This document shows, one piece after another, positions 12,027 to 23,170 of a stretch of DNA of 41,534 nucleotides. Source of the stretch: Sperchopsis tessellata (Eukaryota; Arthropoda; Insecta; Coleoptera; Hydrophilidae). The DNA lies in assembly GCA_033557685.1 (NCBI GenBank), contig JAWQRN010000072.1, forward strand, positions 1 through 41,534. The letters are read 5' to 3'. The notes under the pieces were generated by a model. It made no database searches. It was not told where the DNA came from and saw nothing but the letters and a program-made list of their open reading frames with translations. The position numbers and the translations under genes are program-made. Every line of letters starts with the position of its first letter. Positions within the stretch are counted from its first letter, which is position 1.

Positions 12027-12450
12027 CTAAAAACTACAAAAAAACTGTATTATTATCTTAGTAGAAATCACCAGCTTCCTATGTGAATAATCGCTCAAAA
12101 GCACTTCAAGCGTATCAAAAAAGTCACCAACCTTTGATGCCGGTGAGCGATAAATACAGACAACCACCAAGATGCCTACCTCCGCCACCATAATCTCCAC
12201 ACCACAACATTCAAAGACAAGTTCGGTACTCAAATCGATTAAATTGTTTAAAGGCCTACACTTAATACTTGTGCGAACAAATATAACTACACCCCCATGT
12301 TCATACTGACTTCTATTAAAAATTGAACAGACCTCAAACCCTTAAATGCATACAATATCATTGGCTCTCAACCAGTGCTCTGCAATACCCAATATTTTTA
12401 CTGTCTTACGTTTATCTAGTAAAATTTCCAGTTGAAACCTATTACATTTT
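12027..12450 (-). pseudogene. LINE endonuclease (EEP/APE-type) fragment
   Basis: Reading the minus strand from 12450, broken frames give FQLEILLDKRKTVKILGIAE followed by HWL, then YEHGGVVIFVR, then ELVFECCGVEI and VCIYRSPASKVGDFFDTLE. This order (…EHWL…GGV.I.VR…E…IYRSP…F…LE) is typical of the apurinic-like endonuclease of Jockey-type LINE ORF2. Internal stops and the lack of the rest of the domain mark it as a relic. The minus-strand ORF at 12529-12759 may be upstream sequence of the same element, but it has no recognisable motif. Confidence 0.65.
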
Positions 12451-12759
12451 ATGGAATTAATATTTATAACATATTAAAGTCACAAAAAAAAAAAAATCAT
12501 TAACGAAAGAAACGTCATTATTTTCTATTTACCAGCTGTCATCGGAATGGGTACTGTTGACAAAAAAATGAGACTGAGAACGCTCGCCTTCGACTATTTC
12601 CAAAGAAATAACTTCAACAGTATCGCTAGTGGAAGGTGAATTCAACTGTATTAATTCTGAATTAGCTTCCCTCAACGCCGCGACACTTGATATAATTGAA
12701 TTTGTATTAATACAAGTGTTTATCATTTTTTGATAGCGAGCGAATTTAAACATTACCAT

Positions 12760-13203
12760 GTTTGTTTAAAACTAAACCTGCAGACATATAATCATTTTGC
12801 ACAACTTCTGAATTCACATAATTTAATTTAATATTATTTTGCTGAAACGTGAAAAAATACTGACTGCATTATACCTCATTATGTTAAATTTATTTATGTA
12901 TTTATTTCTATTAATATCATAGCGGTACAGAACAGTATTAAATATAACATTAGTATATTTTGATGTATACATTATTTCCTTCAATACCCTCCTAGGCACA
13001 TTACCATCCGTAAAGTAAATTTGAAGTTTCTTTATTTTTTATATATTTGCTCTCTTTTTTAATATAATTGCGGCCATATTTTGAGAGAACTGTGGGTGAT
13101 ATAAAAAAACCTGATGCCAGATACAGTATCAGCACCCAACAATACATAAAATTCAGCTGAAATTGTTTAAAAAGTTTTCACAGAAGTTGTTTTTATTAAC
13201 TTG
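12760..13203. other. AT-rich noncoding stretch
   Basis: Nothing recognisable. Confidence 0.4.
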
Positions 13204-13322
13204 TGTAATGTTTTGGCGACCAAATTTTTTAGCGTCTGCCCCTGGGGCCAGTCAAGCTCTCCCAAATTCCTCTGGCGCCCAGGAAGGTGGGCGGTAACGC
13301 CCACTTTGGGAAACAATGCACT
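13204..13322 (-). repeat. hAT-like terminal sequence
   Basis: On the minus strand this reads GCATTGTTTCCCAAAGTGGG, then CGTTACCGCCCACC and GGGCGCCAG. It is a GC-rich block resembling the terminal inverted repeats of animal hAT elements of the ZBED/Buster type. No matching opposite terminus was found next to the hAT relic at 15.7-16.9 kb, so the two may be unrelated. Confidence 0.4.
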
Positions 13323-15655
13323 AGACGATAAGATACACAAATCAATGTAAAAAGTTACCCTCCTATATACGAATGTACTTTAAATTTAACTTGGAAGTGT
13401 TATTTAAAAATTGTTGGTAAATTATTAAATAGATCTGGTTTTGAAGAAACATGTGCTGCTTAAAGTATATATTTGTGCACAATCATAAAGAAATATTCAA
13501 CTTACCTATAAGTTGTCATTTTAGTTAACATCATGCTCATCCCAGCTCTCAACGTGTACTCAAAAAATTCGTAATCGTAACTTGACAGTTCTGAGGGATA
13601 CGGCCATCAATATGATCTGTCAGATCGTGTGTTACACAGCTCTCAGTGGTTCACATTCCATCAGTCAGTGTATCTGTACAATCACATGCTAGGTGTTAAC
13701 ACATTAAATATAAAAAAAAATTTGTATATTGTTGTGTATTTCAACATACCAAATATGCAGTGTAGGAATTCCATTAAGTGTAATATATGAACTTAGTATA
13801 TAGTTGGGTAATTTTGACAGGTCAGCAGACACATGTGTTTGCCTAGTGAATGACCACTCTTTAGCCGATACCTTGTAAATATTTATATATATAAGGAATG
13901 CGGAATAGGGATGGGACTGAAGTTGCATGTAGAATTCCGAAGCTGACACTGGTGTTGTGAGTGTATATGGCAAGATGAGCCCAATTCAAATAATGTAAGT
14001 AGTTTTAAGTTACTCTGTTTATTTAGTTTTCTTGTTAGTGTATTGTTAATGTTTTATTAAGTATCTTGATTGCGTTGTAATTATTTTAATTACATTATGT
14101 AAATGTTGCGTGTGAATTCTTCAAATTACCATTAACGCCCCAATTTTGATAACCTCATGTTTGAACACCAACAACCCAAAATACATGACAATATATCTGT
14201 TAGAACATTGATGATGAATTTATATGCTAAATGCAAAAGATGTCTAGTATCAAATTGAATCTTCAAATTTAACAAACTTCTCACATACCAACTGTGCTTT
14301 CGATATTAATGTAATCCAAATCTTCTTGGCATCTCGAGAAGGCCTTCTAAATCTTGTCATTGGACGATATCAATCAATATACCAGAAAGAAAATACTTAA
14401 ATTGGGAGTCACCGCTTAATAACTTCCAAACCAAAATCTCAGTATATGTGAACAAATTTTTCACTTGAATATAAAAACTCTTAACAATTTATATATATAT
14501 ATATAATCATTGAAAAGTAATTAATTTGCTGAAGGTCTGCAATGTGCGTTCAAATGACAGAAAAGATGTTAATATAGCATAAAATAATTATTATTCAATC
14601 ATTTTAGACAGTTTATTTGTGCACGTGTGAAATATTGTTCTTGCATGACTATATTTAAGATTGGAAGTAAAACTTTATTCAAAAAAGGTAATTACTGGAA
14701 GACTTAAGGAATTAAGAAATTTAACATAATTAATACATTTATAAACTTTATTTAAAACGAGCTTTTGGAAAATTAGTTATTTTATACAGTCGAGACAATT
14801 TTTATGCCAAAAAAAGCTCGTGTATAAATTTTAAAAAAACCTATACATAATACACATTGGCTAGAAAGTAATGAAACAAAAAAAAGTTATTTATTAAATA
14901 AAAATATGTACAATTTAATCTTGATCAAAAAATGTTTTAGAGTTTGTCTCAATTGCAATATAAAAAAAAAAAACCTTAACATGATCACTATATGAAGGGG
15001 TATATAAATTCCAAATTGGAGAAACATACATTAATATTATATATAAATCACATCCAGTTGCAGTTTGCCATTGATAATAATTCAAAAACATTTATAAGAG
15101 AACCTATACCAGAACAAGTTTACTATCAAACAGCAAAAATATGGCTTCAAATAATAGCACTGTTTGATCATAATTTTCCAGACAAGGTTTAAACGAAATA
15201 CTTTAACAAAATATTAAGAGCACATATTCATACAACTTCCTATCAGTAACATCCAAAGTTGTTTTACAAAGATATAATTTCACAAGAAATATCGCTCGTA
15301 ATAAAATATAAATTCTGTAAATTTCGTATTTTTCATTAAATTCATGTAAAAATACCTTGAAGATACTCGTAACATTTTGTTACATCTTTAAATTAACTTA
15401 TATATATTTATCACAAAAAAACATGAATTCTTTAAATAACTAATAAGTCTATATATTTATAAAAATGAAAATTACAGCCAAGAAATTTTTTTTTCTTAGA
15501 GTTAAAGAAAATATTTACAGTTTACATCATAGGGTGTGACAACAATTCTCTATGAGCACTCCCAGTTTGGAAGTTGCTTGCAAAAAATACCGAGTGTTAT
15601 TTAGCATTATTTTGTATTTAGCTTATTTCCAGCATTTGTAAATATGTTAGGCCAC
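13323..15655. other. AT-rich noncoding stretch
   Basis: No supported gene. A short (TA)n run lies at about 14490-14505. Small open frames here have low-complexity composition and no domain. Confidence 0.4.
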
Positions 15656-15659
15656 GAAT

Positions 15660-16860
15660 ATTTAGACTTATAGTACGACACGACGGTGATAGTGAAAGCG
15701 ATAAAACTGCAGCAAAAGAAACTCTTTTTGAATATCATACCGTGCATCATGACCAAAGTTTTCGCGTAAAACCGAGTATCAAAACAAAAGCAATATTTAC
15801 AAACGTTTTATCACCATATATATTGGGAAAAGTAATAGAAGATTTGAATAAAACAAAAAACATATACAATCGGTTTATATGCATCAAACAAAAAAGACAT
15901 CAAACTTTTTCCTATCGTTGTGAGGTACTTTTTGCCAAATTGTGATTTTCAAGAAAAAATTGTTCTTTGTTTCTTAACCTAGTGAAACATCCAATCTACG
16001 GACAGTATGCTATGTTGAAGGATGTAATTGAAAAATTTGCTTTATAAAACAAAATTGTTGCTTTGTGCACAGATAAGACGAACACCAATTTTGATGGTTG
16101 CACATTTTTCACAATTGACTCCAGGGTGCTGTCGACTGTTTACCAATTGATATTGAATGTTTTGCAGTGAAAATATTCGAATACTTCCATATATACAGAC
16201 AGAGTTGAAGAACTGAAAAACTTTCAAAGAAAAATTGATAAAGCATGGAAATGCAAGATGTTTGTTTTTTAGTTTTGGTTTTTAGACAAAATTTTAAGCA
16301 TGTCTTAGTTTTTTTTCTTTCTTAAAAAAATGGTTTGAAGATCCCTGTTGGAAATTGTGGTTGTCATTTGCAAGAGATCAAGTGTCATGTTCCAAACATA
16401 CATTAATTTAATTGAAACATTATTTCTGCCAGAAAAAGCCCCATAAACATTGAAAATCATTTTAGCAAAAAAGTAAGGTGTTTGTAAGTACGGATATCAA
16501 AAAACAACTGAAAATGTTAGTATATTAAGGAAAAATTAATGAGTTTTTTGAGGTTCTTGAGAATTTCTATGGAACCTGCTTAGATTTTATCAACAAGTGG
16601 ATGTGCAATGTAGGAAACACTAAGAATACACCGTGACTGATGAATAGACTCTCAGTTGGACACATGACATGAAGAAAGCATTTCTGTATCAGATATATGG
16701 GTAAAGATGTTTTCTGAAATGAGTGAATAAGGCCTTTCAAGACTTTTGTAATGTTGTGAAGTTTATTCTTCGTCTTCCAGGAAGCGTAATTCCTGTTGAG
16801 AGAATATTTTCTGTTATGAACAGTATGTGTTCTTGTGTATTTTCTGAAATTATTTCTTAA
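15660..16860 (+). pseudogene. Decayed hAT-family transposase (ZBED-like)
   Basis: Broken plus-strand frames line up with hAT transposases in order. They include the N-terminal part of the catalytic region (FEYHTVHHDQSFR, KTKAIFTNVLSPYILGKVIE at 15730-15850), CTDKTNTNFDGCTF near 16070, DRVEELKNF near 16200, and the C-terminal dimerisation segment around ILRLPGSVIPVERIFSVMNS near 16770-16825. Many frameshifts and stops interrupt it. The N-terminal BED finger is not visible. It is a transposon relic, not a host gene. It sits ~1 kb beyond the end of the BTB gene, on the opposite strand. Confidence 0.75.
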
Positions 16861-17957
16861 GTAAATATTTTCCATCCTGCGAGTTTGTGTGTGTAAGAAT
16901 TCACTAGTGAAATGGAAACTAAATACTGCACACTTACACGAGTTATATTTGTTAAAATACAATGCCGATCCGTAAATTATGCAAGAGAAGTTCTTCAGAA
17001 AATATTTTACTGACAATACGTTATTTGGGAAACCATAGCACATTTCAGAAAGGTAATAAACTGATGACTCAAACTGATAGAATAAACAATGAAGAGGAAA
17101 GGAGCACACTTCGGAGAAAATAAAATGTTGCTCTTATGAAAACAGAAACCAGTCACAAAGATATGAGATAAAAGTGTGATTTAAACTAAAATAATGAAGA
17201 TATGATAACACATACATACATATATATTTCAAACGAGTATGCAAGAATCAGAAAAAAGTGCTGAGGTATTTACATTTCATGCTCATGATCAAAAAGATTT
17301 CCAATGAGACTTTACCAAACTTATCAATCCTGCAGATACGATTTACTAACTGATATTAATTGATAAAATTCAGAATCCCCAGTAAGTAATGGTCTAAAGT
17401 TCAATTAACAAGTCAAAAAATATCAATCAACTAAAATATTTACCAAAAGGAAATATTTTGAATAAATACAAATTAATTATGATTTCACCGACAGCAACTT
17501 CCGGACATCTATTATTTAGCATTTACGAAAAGTATACCCTAAACTCGTTTAGAGTGCCCTAACACTCGAAAAAAGTATCCATTCATTGAATTTCAGTACA
17601 TACACAGGCAAATTTTAGTAAATGCCTAATAAAAATTAACTGGTGTTTTAAAAAATAAGTAATAAACAACTTCGTAGAGAAAAATAAGGAAAATCATTTT
17701 AATAATAATGATTTGGGTTTGGTTGTCATAACCATATTTACTTGCTACTGTTTTGTGTTTTTACTTAACATGACACGTAAGGTTAAGGATGTATTTTTAG
17801 TTTAAAAATCTGTTCACTTTCTTAACGAAATCGTTTGGGGTACAAAGTGTTTACAACTCAAAGTAGCTTTTCACAGTTTGCCTTTTCCATACATCTATGC
17901 GTAGGTAGAATACAAAGCAGTTCAAAATAGCTAAAAAATAATTTACAAAAACATATA
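16861..17957. other. Downstream region of the BTB gene, probable 3' UTR at its right end
   Basis: Immediately downstream of the BTB stop, on the minus strand, is AT-rich sequence suited to a 3' UTR. I find no canonical AATAAA in the first several hundred bases. An ATTAAA variant occurs near 17697. No further zinc-finger exon is visible on the minus strand here. Confidence 0.35.
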
Positions 17958-18551
17958 TCATTTATCGTCACTGCTACTTATGGCTGTAACTTCCATGGCC
18001 CCTGTCTTTTCCATCTTAGATATGATCTGATCCGGTCCTAGAACAGATAATTTTCCCATACTTGAACTGGGTTCAGAATGATCTCTCAAAGGTATAGAAC
18101 TGCCATCTGGATTTTCTGATATGTGTCCAATATCAACTATTTTAATATTAGGGAATGTATTGCTACCAGAAGCTTCCACTTCATACATTTCCATATCTCT
18201 TTCGTCATCTTCATCATCATCATCATTGTCCATTTTTGAGTCACTTTCAGGCATTTTACATTTTAATTGCAGGGAGTCCAATAAGTTCAGGCTTTGATTA
18301 GCTTCTTTGGTAGAAATGTCAGGATCGGTTTCACTGGTAAACGTAGAGTTGTCGTAGGTATCTCCATATCCAATTTCGTTTTCTTCTATATCAATAGGTT
18401 CATTCTTTATCGTGTATTCATCACATTCTGGCTGCAGTTCTTCTTTTAACGGTTTTATATCCACAGATTCATAATCGTCATGGTAATGCTTTGGTACTTT
18501 CACGTGCGGCCGGGATTTTGTTCCTTTTCTAAGTAAGACTGGTGGTGGTGA
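17958..18551 (-). CDS. BTB/POZ regulator, terminal coding exon (acidic tail)
   Basis: Last exon of the BTB gene: 198 codons including the TGA, phase 0. The 3' splice site is TTTGTTTTTAG|TCACCACC at 18551/18552, so the exon begins SPPPVLLRKGTKSRPHVKV. The remainder is strongly acidic, including DNDDDDEDDERDMEMYEVE, with Ser-rich runs and two possible SUMO sites of the form hydrophobic-K-x-E (IKNE, LKEE). There is no C2H2 finger, Pipsqueak helix-turn-helix or FLYWCH motif, unlike the DNA-binding tails of lola, tramtrack or mod(mdg4). It ends SSSDDK. I infer a regulatory or partner-binding tail in a nuclear protein. Confidence 0.8.
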   Translation of the reverse strand, partial: SPPPVLLRKGTKSRPHVKVPKHYHDDYESVDIKPLKEELQPECDEYTIKNEPIDIEENEIGYGDTYDNSTFTSETDPDISTKEANQSLNLLDSLQLKCKMPESDSKMDNDDDDEDDERDMEMYEVEASGSNTFPNIKIVDIGHISENPDGSSIPLRDHSEPSSSMGKLSVLGPDQIISKMEKTGAMEVTAISSSDDK

Positions 18552-19610
18552 CTAAAAACAAACAAAACAAATATGATTATAGATTTATTTGCACATCAAT
18601 CAAAAACTTTACACGTTAAATTTCAAATTAATGCTATAGGAATTTACTTTCTTTTCTTTTTTAATCAATTATGTTTTTATTATATTTAATATTTATATTT
18701 TTTCTTGAAGAGTGTTGTCACATATTATATTAATAGCATAATCATTTTTTTTATTATAATTATTAATATTCAGCAATTGATGAACAGTTTATTGCTGAAG
18801 TATTCTCACTCGTCCATAAATAGTACTAAAAAAAAAATGGACATACACAGAGAAAGCACAGCAACTATCAGATATAGTGCTCCCAAGTAGAGGAGTCAAA
18901 TTTCCAGATGGAAACTCTGCCTGTGTCTGAGAAGTGAAGAGAATGGATGATAGATGGTCCACTGCATTGGGCAAATGGAACCCCAGGAATTGCATACGAC
19001 CAAGAGAGCGATCACTTGATAAATATGACCGAGAACTGTGCAAATACCTGGTTGTTACTTGGAAATGAGAGACAAAAGATCATCAAGTGCGACAATATTT
19101 GGAAAAGGTCGTCATTCAGTAATGGACAACCAACTGTTGATTGTCATGATGACATTCATATATTAAAATTGTACTGCCCATAATATGATCAATACACATG
19201 TAAAGGATTACAAAAAAGCTTGGAGTTATCTGCAAAATATATGACATTTCAGGGGCTAAGGATAGACCCTTGAAATGCGCTATTATGAACCCCATACATA
19301 GTCTCAAGAAACCTCTATTGTCTATGACTTCAAAAAGCTTACATCTTGATAGAAGATTGCCACTAATTAAACAACATGACTATTTCTAGAGCATTTGTGT
19401 TATTGGTATATTTTCAAATGCCTGCACATAATCTAAATAAATAATAATATCCACTGCCTGACCATGTCAACCATATGCCTATCCTATTCCTATGTATATT
19501 GCAGATTTCTTTAAATATCATGTCTAAAAGTTTGAGGACAAATCACGATCCTAAATAAAAATAGGGATTTACGCTCTAGAAACTAGCACAATTAAAAATG
19601 AAAAACTTAC
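18552..19610 (-). other. Intron of the BTB gene
   Basis: About 1.06 kb between AAG|GTAAGT (19611/19610) and TTTTTAG (18552-18556). A plus-strand open frame at 18947-19183 has unusual GC content for an intron but no recognised domain, and is probably a repeat insertion. Confidence 0.7.
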
Positions 19611-19946
19611 CTTTTCATGTTCTGAAATTCTTCTTTTTCTAATCTTTTTTGTTATGGATTTCCTCATGGTGCTGTTATCTTTAAGTTTAGAAGACTGGTC
19701 AGGAGAGCTTTCTTCATAGTATGCTGGTTGTAGAAGTGCCAAAGGATCAGACGTGGGTTGAGGCGAAGGTGGAGATACTTCTAAAGGTTGTGGAGACGAT
19801 TCAATTGCTGGTTCAGATAATATTATTGGTGGAGGTGTTGCTGGTTTAACGGAAGATACTGGTTTTGGAGGTGCCGCCGGTTCAGCTGGTTTTGGTGGAG
19901 CTTGATTATTGTTGCTATTAGCTGCTTTCCCAGCCAATCCCTTAAT
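19611..19946 (-). CDS. BTB/POZ regulator, third visible exon (end of BTB, Pro-rich linker, NLS)
   Basis: An exon of 336 nt (112 codons), phase 0 on both sides. The 3' splice site is TTTTTTTAG|ATTAAG and the 5' splice site is GAAAAG|GTAAGT. It starts IKGLAGK, the usual close of insect BTB domains (AETL-KIKGL). A Pro/Ala-rich linker follows (QAPPKPAEPAAPPKPV, PPIILSEPAIESSPQPLE), then the basic cluster KSITKKIRKRRISEHEK, a likely nuclear localisation signal. Reading past the donor gives only a short intronic extension, which supports use of GTAAGT. Confidence 0.88.
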
Positions 19947-20074
19947 CTAAAAAAATTTAAAATTTATTGCAAAAATCTTTTTGTTGATTTATATAAAATT
20001 TTTCCTAAAATATAATTTTATTTTACTAATGGTTATGATGCATTTTAAGATATATAAGTCAATAGATTCAATAC
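19947..20074 (-). other. Short intron of the BTB gene
   Basis: 128 nt from AAG|GTATTG to TTTTAG. Phase 0. Confidence 0.85.
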
Positions 20075-20269
20075 CTTAAGTGTTTCTGCGACTTCCAACA
20101 AGTCTTGTAGCTTATTTTGGTCAATGTGTACTTCTCCCGCGTACATAAAATCAATTAAGGACTTCAAAATCCAATACGGAATTCCTTTCAAAAATATCAC
20201 AGGATGTTGGTATGCTGTAATGGTGCTAAGAATTTCATCAAAATATCCACTACAAGATGATAAGATTAC
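20075..20269 (-). CDS. BTB/POZ regulator, second visible exon (second half of BTB fold)
   Basis: An exon of 195 nt encoding 65 residues, found from splice sites (TTAATTGTAG|GTAATC; CTTAAG|GTATTG). Translation begins VILSSCSGYFDEIL and contains QHPVIFLKGIPYW, LIDFMYAGEVHI and LLEVAETLK. These are the classic alpha2 to alpha5 elements of insect BTB-ttk domains, where the FMYAGEV motif is nearly invariant. It joins the preceding exon at ...LKCHR|VILSS and the next at AETLK|IKGL, giving an uninterrupted BTB domain. BTB domains of this type mediate homo- and heteromultimerisation of nuclear regulators. Confidence 0.93.
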
Positions 20270-21939
20270 CTACAATTAAGAAAAATTACAAATTAAAAAT
20301 TTTCACATAATAAAGTATTGAATATTTTCATATCAAATTGAAGGTTGGTAAATGTCATTTCCATGTAATGTGCACCTACAAAGCATTTATATGACAAGAG
20401 AGAAGATTTGTACTCTGTAAACTATATAGGCTCATATATTCTTTCAGAACATTTTTAAGAATTGTAAGTAGTTTTAAGAGGAAGATAGCAGAAAATCAAT
20501 AATAATATCAATAAAACAAGATGGCCTGAATCCAAGTTCTATCCTAACATCACATGAAATATACGTATTTTAGAAATTTGTTAAACAAATCTCAATGCAA
20601 GCGGAAAAATTTTAAATACAGAAATCAATGACAATTTTGGGTAGATTAAATATTCAATAAGCATAATGATAATTCAATTGCAATATTGAATGTTGTGATA
20701 CCTCCCATAAAGCACTTACTTGTGACCGTACAACATATATACAGGAAATCATAAATATATATTATACTTCTAAGACAGCGAATTAATAACAGAGCCATGC
20801 TATGACGTCTTTATGAGAGAAACACATCGTCCAATACAAGTCAGCTTGTTTCTATTATTATTTTTTATTCTACGACAGAATATTCATTGAACTGAATTTT
20901 TTCCAAAATAATTTACATCAGAGTTATAAATCAGTTTTATTATTATTATTCCATTATTATCTTATCTTATATTTACTTGCTGTAATTAGTATCTCCATAG
21001 TTATTTATTTTTTATTTTAACATTATATCCATTTTATTCTTTGGAAAACAAAAACAAAAACAGATAACTTTAGATAATGATTAGTTTGGTGGATAACCTT
21101 GGGGTATTGTGGCACTCACATTGATAGTAGGCTTAAGGTAGGCGCAGAAGCTCCTTGTATTCACTACTAGATAGTGTGGCGTTTCATTTTGGCCTTATAC
21201 AAGATCCACACAAAACAGACTTTAATCTAGTAGATAGTACAGAGGTGTGTGGACTTAGTCTACATTACCAAAGGCTATTGTTTATTGAGGTAGCCGAGGT
21301 GTGAATATAGGTTTGGGACATCACGTTGGATGCTTAGCAGATATACTGCTTTGGTTTTATACAAGGTTCACACAAATCTGTCGGCTCCTAAGTTCTAAAA
21401 TAAACTGGGAGAATTCAAGTCTGTTTATGCCAGTGCAGAGGAGGAATGTTGAGGACTAGTTGGTGCGTGGAAATTGGAGTTGTCTCATGTTACTTTTGTT
21501 GACCAAAAGTAGGTTTTGATCAGCTTCTGGGATTCCAAGCGGACTGGTATAATTGAGCATGTTTATCACAAACCCCCTGTTGTGTCAGAATCAGAAAATA
21601 GAAAATTCGATGAATTTATGGATAATCTTCATAATTTAGAAAATAAAAAATATTGTCGTTCCACAAACTTTTTTAATATATATATAATATTGCCACCAGT
21701 TTCGACTACACTAGGTCATTCTAAAGCTTTTGAGTCAGTTGTGTTGTTGCCTTCACTGACTCAAAAGCTTAAGAATGACCTAGTTTGGTCGAAACCAGTC
21801 GCAATATTATACATATATTAAAAAACTTTGTGGAACGACAATATTTCTTATTTTAGAAATCACTCCTATAATGTTATTAATGTTTTTCTTATGAACAGTA
21901 CAGCATAAAATGGTTGTTCAATAAACAGTAAGCACTTAC
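20270..21939 (-). other. Intron of the BTB gene containing a MITE
   Basis: 1.67 kb from CATAGA|GTAAGT to TTGTAG. It holds the palindromic MITE at about 21638-21856 and, at 21130-21400, two diverged copies of a unit ending TTATACAAG(A/G)TC/TTCACACAAA. No alternative exon recognised. Confidence 0.8.
21638..21856. mobile_element. Palindromic MITE with near-perfect hairpin
   Basis: Arms of about 100 bp are inverted copies: TATTGTCGTTCCACAAA ... CTAGGTCATTCT.AAGCTTTT at the left, AAAAGCTTAAGAATGACCTAG ... at the right. They are separated by a ~14-nt loop within GTCAGTTGTGTTGTTGCCTT. The arms also share a GTTTCGACTACA/GGTCGAAAC segment. It lies in a BTB-gene intron, so the primary transcript could form a long hairpin. 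No coding capacity. Confidence 0.85.
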
Positions 21940-22244
21940 TCTATGGCATTTTAATGTTTTTCCTTCTGCAGTAATTGTACAATCTACATATCGCTCCCTA
22001 TCTAAAAGATTTGGTAAGGTGGTCTTCATGTTTGAGTGGTGACTATTCCATCGGAGACAAACCTCCTCCGACTGACCATCATCTACGTTATCGGGAAGTT
22101 TTGGTTGAGGAGGTTGCACAACTGGAGGTGCAGTCTGTGTTGCTGGTGTTGGTGGCTTCGGTGGGGTAGCATCTGGCTCAACTTTGAGCACCGTTGGTCC
22201 TGGAGTTTGAGTCAAAGCCAAACGCTGAGTCAAAGGTAAAGAAT
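21940..22244 (-). CDS. BTB/POZ regulator, first visible common exon (linker and first half of BTB)
   Basis: The 3' splice site TTTTTTCTTTTCAG|ATTCTT is strong, and the 5' splice site is CATAGA|GTAAGT. The exon is 305 nt and starts in phase 1 (one base comes from the preceding exon, giving xAT). It encodes a Pro-rich linker (TPGPTVLKVEPDATPPKPP; LKVE is a possible SUMO site), then EEVCLRWNSHHSNMKTTLPN and VDCTITAEGKTLKCHR. These are the start of a lola/tramtrack-type BTB domain. The first Met is inside the BTB core, so translation must begin in an upstream exon. The only recognised upstream coding segments ending in phase 1 are the six BED ORFs. A short unrecognised start exon cannot be excluded. 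Confidence 0.88.
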
Positions 22245-23170
22245 CTGAAAAGAAAAAATCAATGAGTAATTGTTATTTGTAAATACATGCATAAAATAAT
22301 TCAATAATCAGTATTTGCTAAATGATATGATTCCACTTAGATTAAATACAGAACTCGAATACAAGTTTGGATGATATAAATAAGTAACAATGACTAACAT
22401 TTTTCGGAGACTGTCACAGTCTATATCTAAAATTTTTGAGAGACTATCACAGGCTATGATGGCTAACATTTTTAAGAACTACATGTCTGTCTATACTTAG
22501 CACTTTTTAGAGCTACATGACAGTCTACACTTAGCATTCGTCAGAACTTTCCTGGCAGTTTACACTTAGCACTTTTAAGAGCTACATGTTGTGATAATGT
22601 CCCCTGAAAGGTGGACGAAACATCAGCAAAAACAAAAGTCAACACAGCTATTTCCTTGAAAAACTAAATTTCATAATGTAGCTTTTTATCAGATGTTTTA
22701 AACTGAAAGTTCTTCTATTTTAGTCATAAATGTGATATATCTTTTAAACATAAACATTATACAGAAGTATAACTTCTTTTAATTTTGTCCAACAGTGTAT
22801 TTATATCAAATCAAAATCAATTTTTCTGATACTTTGTGTAATTTATATTTTACAAATATTTATAGTATAGCTAAAACTAAATCTTATATAATTTATTTGT
22901 ATTTCTTCGTACTAAAACTCAGATAGTGTTCAAGTAAAAGAATAATAATTAAAATAGCCCGAACAATAAAGAACATCAAAACACAAAACACTAAGCTTAG
23001 TGAAAAAACCTCAGCATACACCATCTTCACAGAGAGATGTAACACTATGAAACCCTTGAATTGTAAGTATGGTAGTTGTTACTTCGATGTTTGGAAATAG
23101 ACCAAATTTTATAAACCAACAGACTATAGAAAACGGTAACTATTCATAACTTATTGCTCTACTTAGAATT
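22245..23170 (-). other. Region between first BED copy and BTB exon (inferred intron)
   Basis: Contains the minisatellite-type repeat described separately (22390-22680) and otherwise AT-rich sequence. No AATAAA follows the first BED ORF within about 90 nt on the minus strand. Confidence 0.5.
22390..22680 (+). repeat. Degenerate ~35-bp tandem repeats plus conserved dispersed-repeat tail
   Basis: Units of the form CTTAGCACTTTTTAGAGCTACATG...GTCTACA recur about every 35 nt. They lead into TGATAATGTCCCCTGAAAGG, GTGGACGAAACATC and AACAAAAGTCAACAC. The same tail ends the palindromic element at 31.27-31.61 kb, and part recurs at 41.29 kb. It is a member of a MITE/minisatellite family inside the inferred intron. 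Confidence 0.7.

Noticed and set aside
16567..17109. 180-aa minus-strand open frame
   Set aside because: It overlaps the hAT relic on the other strand, lacks any domain and has a composition typical of AT-rich noncoding DNA.
22231..22233. TTG as a start codon for the BTB exon
   Set aside because: A strong 3' splice site lies 11 nt upstream and the frame continues across it. Initiation at TTG in an insect nuclear gene is unlikely.
21975..22239. Two plus-strand frames of 64-67 aa
   Set aside because: Antisense shadows of the BTB exon. The Trp/Cys-rich content comes from the complement of the Pro-rich linker.
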